A DNA stretch of 64,000 bases, from assembly GCA_963742715.1 (NCBI GenBank), contig CAVUMR010000002.1, positions 1,240,001-1,304,000 of the forward strand. Reading direction: 5' to 3'. Below, one piece after another: positions 62,725-64,000 of this stretch. The stretch comes from CAVUMR01 sp963742715 (lineage in GTDB: Bacteria > Actinomycetota > Actinomycetes > Mycobacteriales > Micromonosporaceae). Positions within the stretch are counted from its first letter, which is position 1, and the number at the start of each line of letters is the position of its first letter. The position numbers were made by a program, and so were the translations under genes. The notes under the pieces were generated by a model. The model saw nothing but the letters and a program-made list of their open reading frames with translations. It ran no database searches and was not told the DNA's origin.

Positions 62725-62825
62725 CGATTCCCCTTCCGGCGCGGCCACGCTCTCGGCTGGCGGACTGTCCGAACCGTACCGGGGTGGCTTGGTCGTTGTG
62801 CGCGCCGACGTGTCAGGATCAATAC

Positions 62826-63254
62826 GTGGCTGCCATCGTGTGGCTGGTTCTCGGGTTCGTCTTCGCGATCGCCGAGGCCTTTTCGATGACCTTCGTCCTC
62901 ATCATGTTCGCCGCCGGCGCGTTCGCCGCGGCGGCGGCCGCCGCGTTGGGCGCGCCGCCGGTGCTGCAGGCGATCGTGTTCGGTGTCGTGTCGGCGCTCG
63001 CGCTGGTCGCGGCGAGACCGGCGCTGCGTGGCCATCTGGCCACCGGCGGCGGCGACCAGAAGATGGGGGTGGCGGCACTGGAGGGGGCGTCCGCCCTGGT
63101 ACTGGAGACCGTCGACACCGATCGCGGTCTCATCAAGATCGAAGGCGAAACCTGGACCGCGCGGTCGTACGACAGCACCCAGACCTTCGAGCCGGGCGAA
63201 CATGTGCATGTCATCAAGATCAAGGGCGCCACCGCGCTCGTCTGGAGGGACTAG
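62826..63254 (+). CDS. NfeD-like membrane protein
   Basis: GTG 62826 gives 142 residues. Two to three N-terminal helices (AIVWLVLGFVFAIAEAFSMTFVLIMFAAGAFAAAAAA) are followed by a C-terminal OB-fold (GVAALEGASALVLETVDTDRGLIKIEGETWTARSYD) of the short NfeD type. These proteins work with SPFH/stomatin proteins in membrane microdomains. The stomatin-like gene begins directly after the stop. Confidence 0.88.
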   Translation: MAAIVWLVLGFVFAIAEAFSMTFVLIMFAAGAFAAAAAAALGAPPVLQAIVFGVVSALALVAARPALRGHLATGGGDQKMGVAALEGASALVLETVDTDRGLIKIEGETWTARSYDSTQTFEPGEHVHVIKIKGATALVWRD

Positions 63255-64000
63255 GTGATCGAACAACTGTTCCTGGTGCTGGTCGCGGCGATCGTTCTCG
63301 TCGTGCTCGTGGTGCTGTTCCGCGCCGTGCGGATCGTGCCCCAGCAGCAGGCATTCATCGTGGAGCGGCTCGGTAAGTACCAGAAGACCCTCGGGCCTGG
63401 GCTCAACCTGCTCGTTCCGTTCATCGAAACGGTCCGTACCAAGGTCGACCTGCGCGAGCAGGTGGTCAGCTTCCCGCCGCAGCCGGTGATCACCTCCGAC
63501 AACCTGGTCGTCTCCATCGACACGGTGCTGTACTTCCAGGCCACCAACCCGGCGGATGCGACGTACGCGATCGCCAGCTACCTGCAGGGCATCGAGCAGC
63601 TGACCGTGACCACGCTGCGAAACGTGATCGGCTCGATGGACCTGGAGCGGACCCTGACCAGCCGCGAGGAGATCAACTCGCAGCTGCGCGGGGTGCTGGA
63701 CGAGGCCACCGGCAAGTGGGGGATCCGGGTCAACCGGGTGGAGATCAAGGCGATCGAACCGCCGCCGAGCATCCGCGACTCGATGGAGAAGCAGATGCGC
63801 GCCGAGCGGGACCGGCGGGCCGCGATCCTCAACGCGGAAGGCATCAAGCAGTCCCAGATCCTCACCGCCGAAGGCGAGAAGCAGTCGGCCATCCTGCGCG
63901 CGCAGGGCGACCGGGAGGCGCGGGTACTGCAGGCCGAAGGCCAGGCCAAGGCGATCCGTACCGTCTTCGACGCGATCCACCGGGCGAAGGTCGACCCGGA
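63255..64000 (+). CDS. SPFH/stomatin-family protein (truncated by window edge)
   Basis: The first 248 residues are visible. One N-terminal helix (LFLVLVAAIVLVVLVVLF) anchors the SPFH domain (VRIVPQQQAFIVERLGKYQKTLGPGLNLLVPFIETV), and a charged coiled coil (MEKQMRAERDRRAAILNAEG) begins near residue 170. The repeated AEG-KQ pattern is typical of stomatins and paraslipins. It starts immediately after the NfeD stop, and the pair forms the usual two-gene operon. Confidence 0.92.
   Translation, partial: MIEQLFLVLVAAIVLVVLVVLFRAVRIVPQQQAFIVERLGKYQKTLGPGLNLLVPFIETVRTKVDLREQVVSFPPQPVITSDNLVVSIDTVLYFQATNPADATYAIASYLQGIEQLTVTTLRNVIGSMDLERTLTSREEINSQLRGVLDEATGKWGIRVNRVEIKAIEPPPSIRDSMEKQMRAERDRRAAILNAEGIKQSQILTAEGEKQSAILRAQGDREARVLQAEGQAKAIRTVFDAIHRAKVDP

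Overview
The window is high-GC actinobacterial chromosome. Many starts are GTG, -10 boxes often lie directly upstream of start codons (leaderless style), ATGA/GTGA stop-start overlaps are frequent, and the gene order moxR-DUF58-VWA-fabG-inhA-hemH is the one known from mycobacteria. A filamentous actinomycete of the Micromonosporaceae type would fit, but that is an inference from gene content only.

Region 1 (1-19034) is a specialised-metabolism region cut by the left edge. A coupled operon (amine oxidase, Rieske oxygenase, alpha/beta hydrolase, P450) converges on a minus-strand group: a ribosomal-peptide precursor followed by a DrrA/DrrB-type ABC exporter. The precursor has a nitrile-hydratase-like leader and an extraordinary core, DVNCCCCPCCCCT. 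Divergent from it run a second P450, a methyltransferase, a two-helix membrane peptide and a flavin-dependent halogenase-like enzyme. After VOC and MOSC genes and a methyltransferase remnant come a two-module NRPS (A-T-C-A-T-TE, first A domain with a Phe-type pocket) and an overlapping HemN-like radical SAM gene. Whether the RiPP and the NRPS form one pathway or two is not decided by the sequence.

Region 2 (19071-36657) is mostly metabolic and housekeeping: an aminopeptidase P, a GNAT enzyme, a trans-4-hydroxyproline catabolic operon whose DapA-like deaminase carries a one-base frameshift, asparagine synthetase, an MBL hydrolase with a thioesterase, an LLM oxidoreductase with a sirtuin, a PAP2-type membrane enzyme, a serine protease with a membrane partner, and two bacterial PH-domain membrane proteins. 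A small hairpin repeat family occurs in three copies around the hydroxyproline operon.

Region 3 (37066-42887 and 60530-64000) is the conserved core: MoxR ATPase, DUF58, VWA, FabG, InhA/FabI and ferrochelatase, then DUF3097, NfeD and an SPFH protein. In Mycobacterium tuberculosis these two halves are nearly adjacent; here about 17.6 kb of other genes separate them.

Region 4 (43127-60385) is that accessory insert. It holds a ferric-reductase-like membrane protein, an OGG-fold glycosylase, DUF6361, a complete IS3-family element with recognisable ends and a 3-bp target duplication, and a lower-GC cassette (about 47.8-52.3 kb). The cassette encodes a winged-helix protein, a large GHKL/MORC-like ATPase, a DNA methyltransferase and a MerR-type HTH protein, and is a candidate defence or restriction-modification-like system. 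The rest is small actinobacterial genes (DUF6244-like, DUF3761, DUF6980), an LtrA protein, a DHFR-like reductase and a phosphotransferase remnant. No tRNA, rRNA or CRISPR array was seen.
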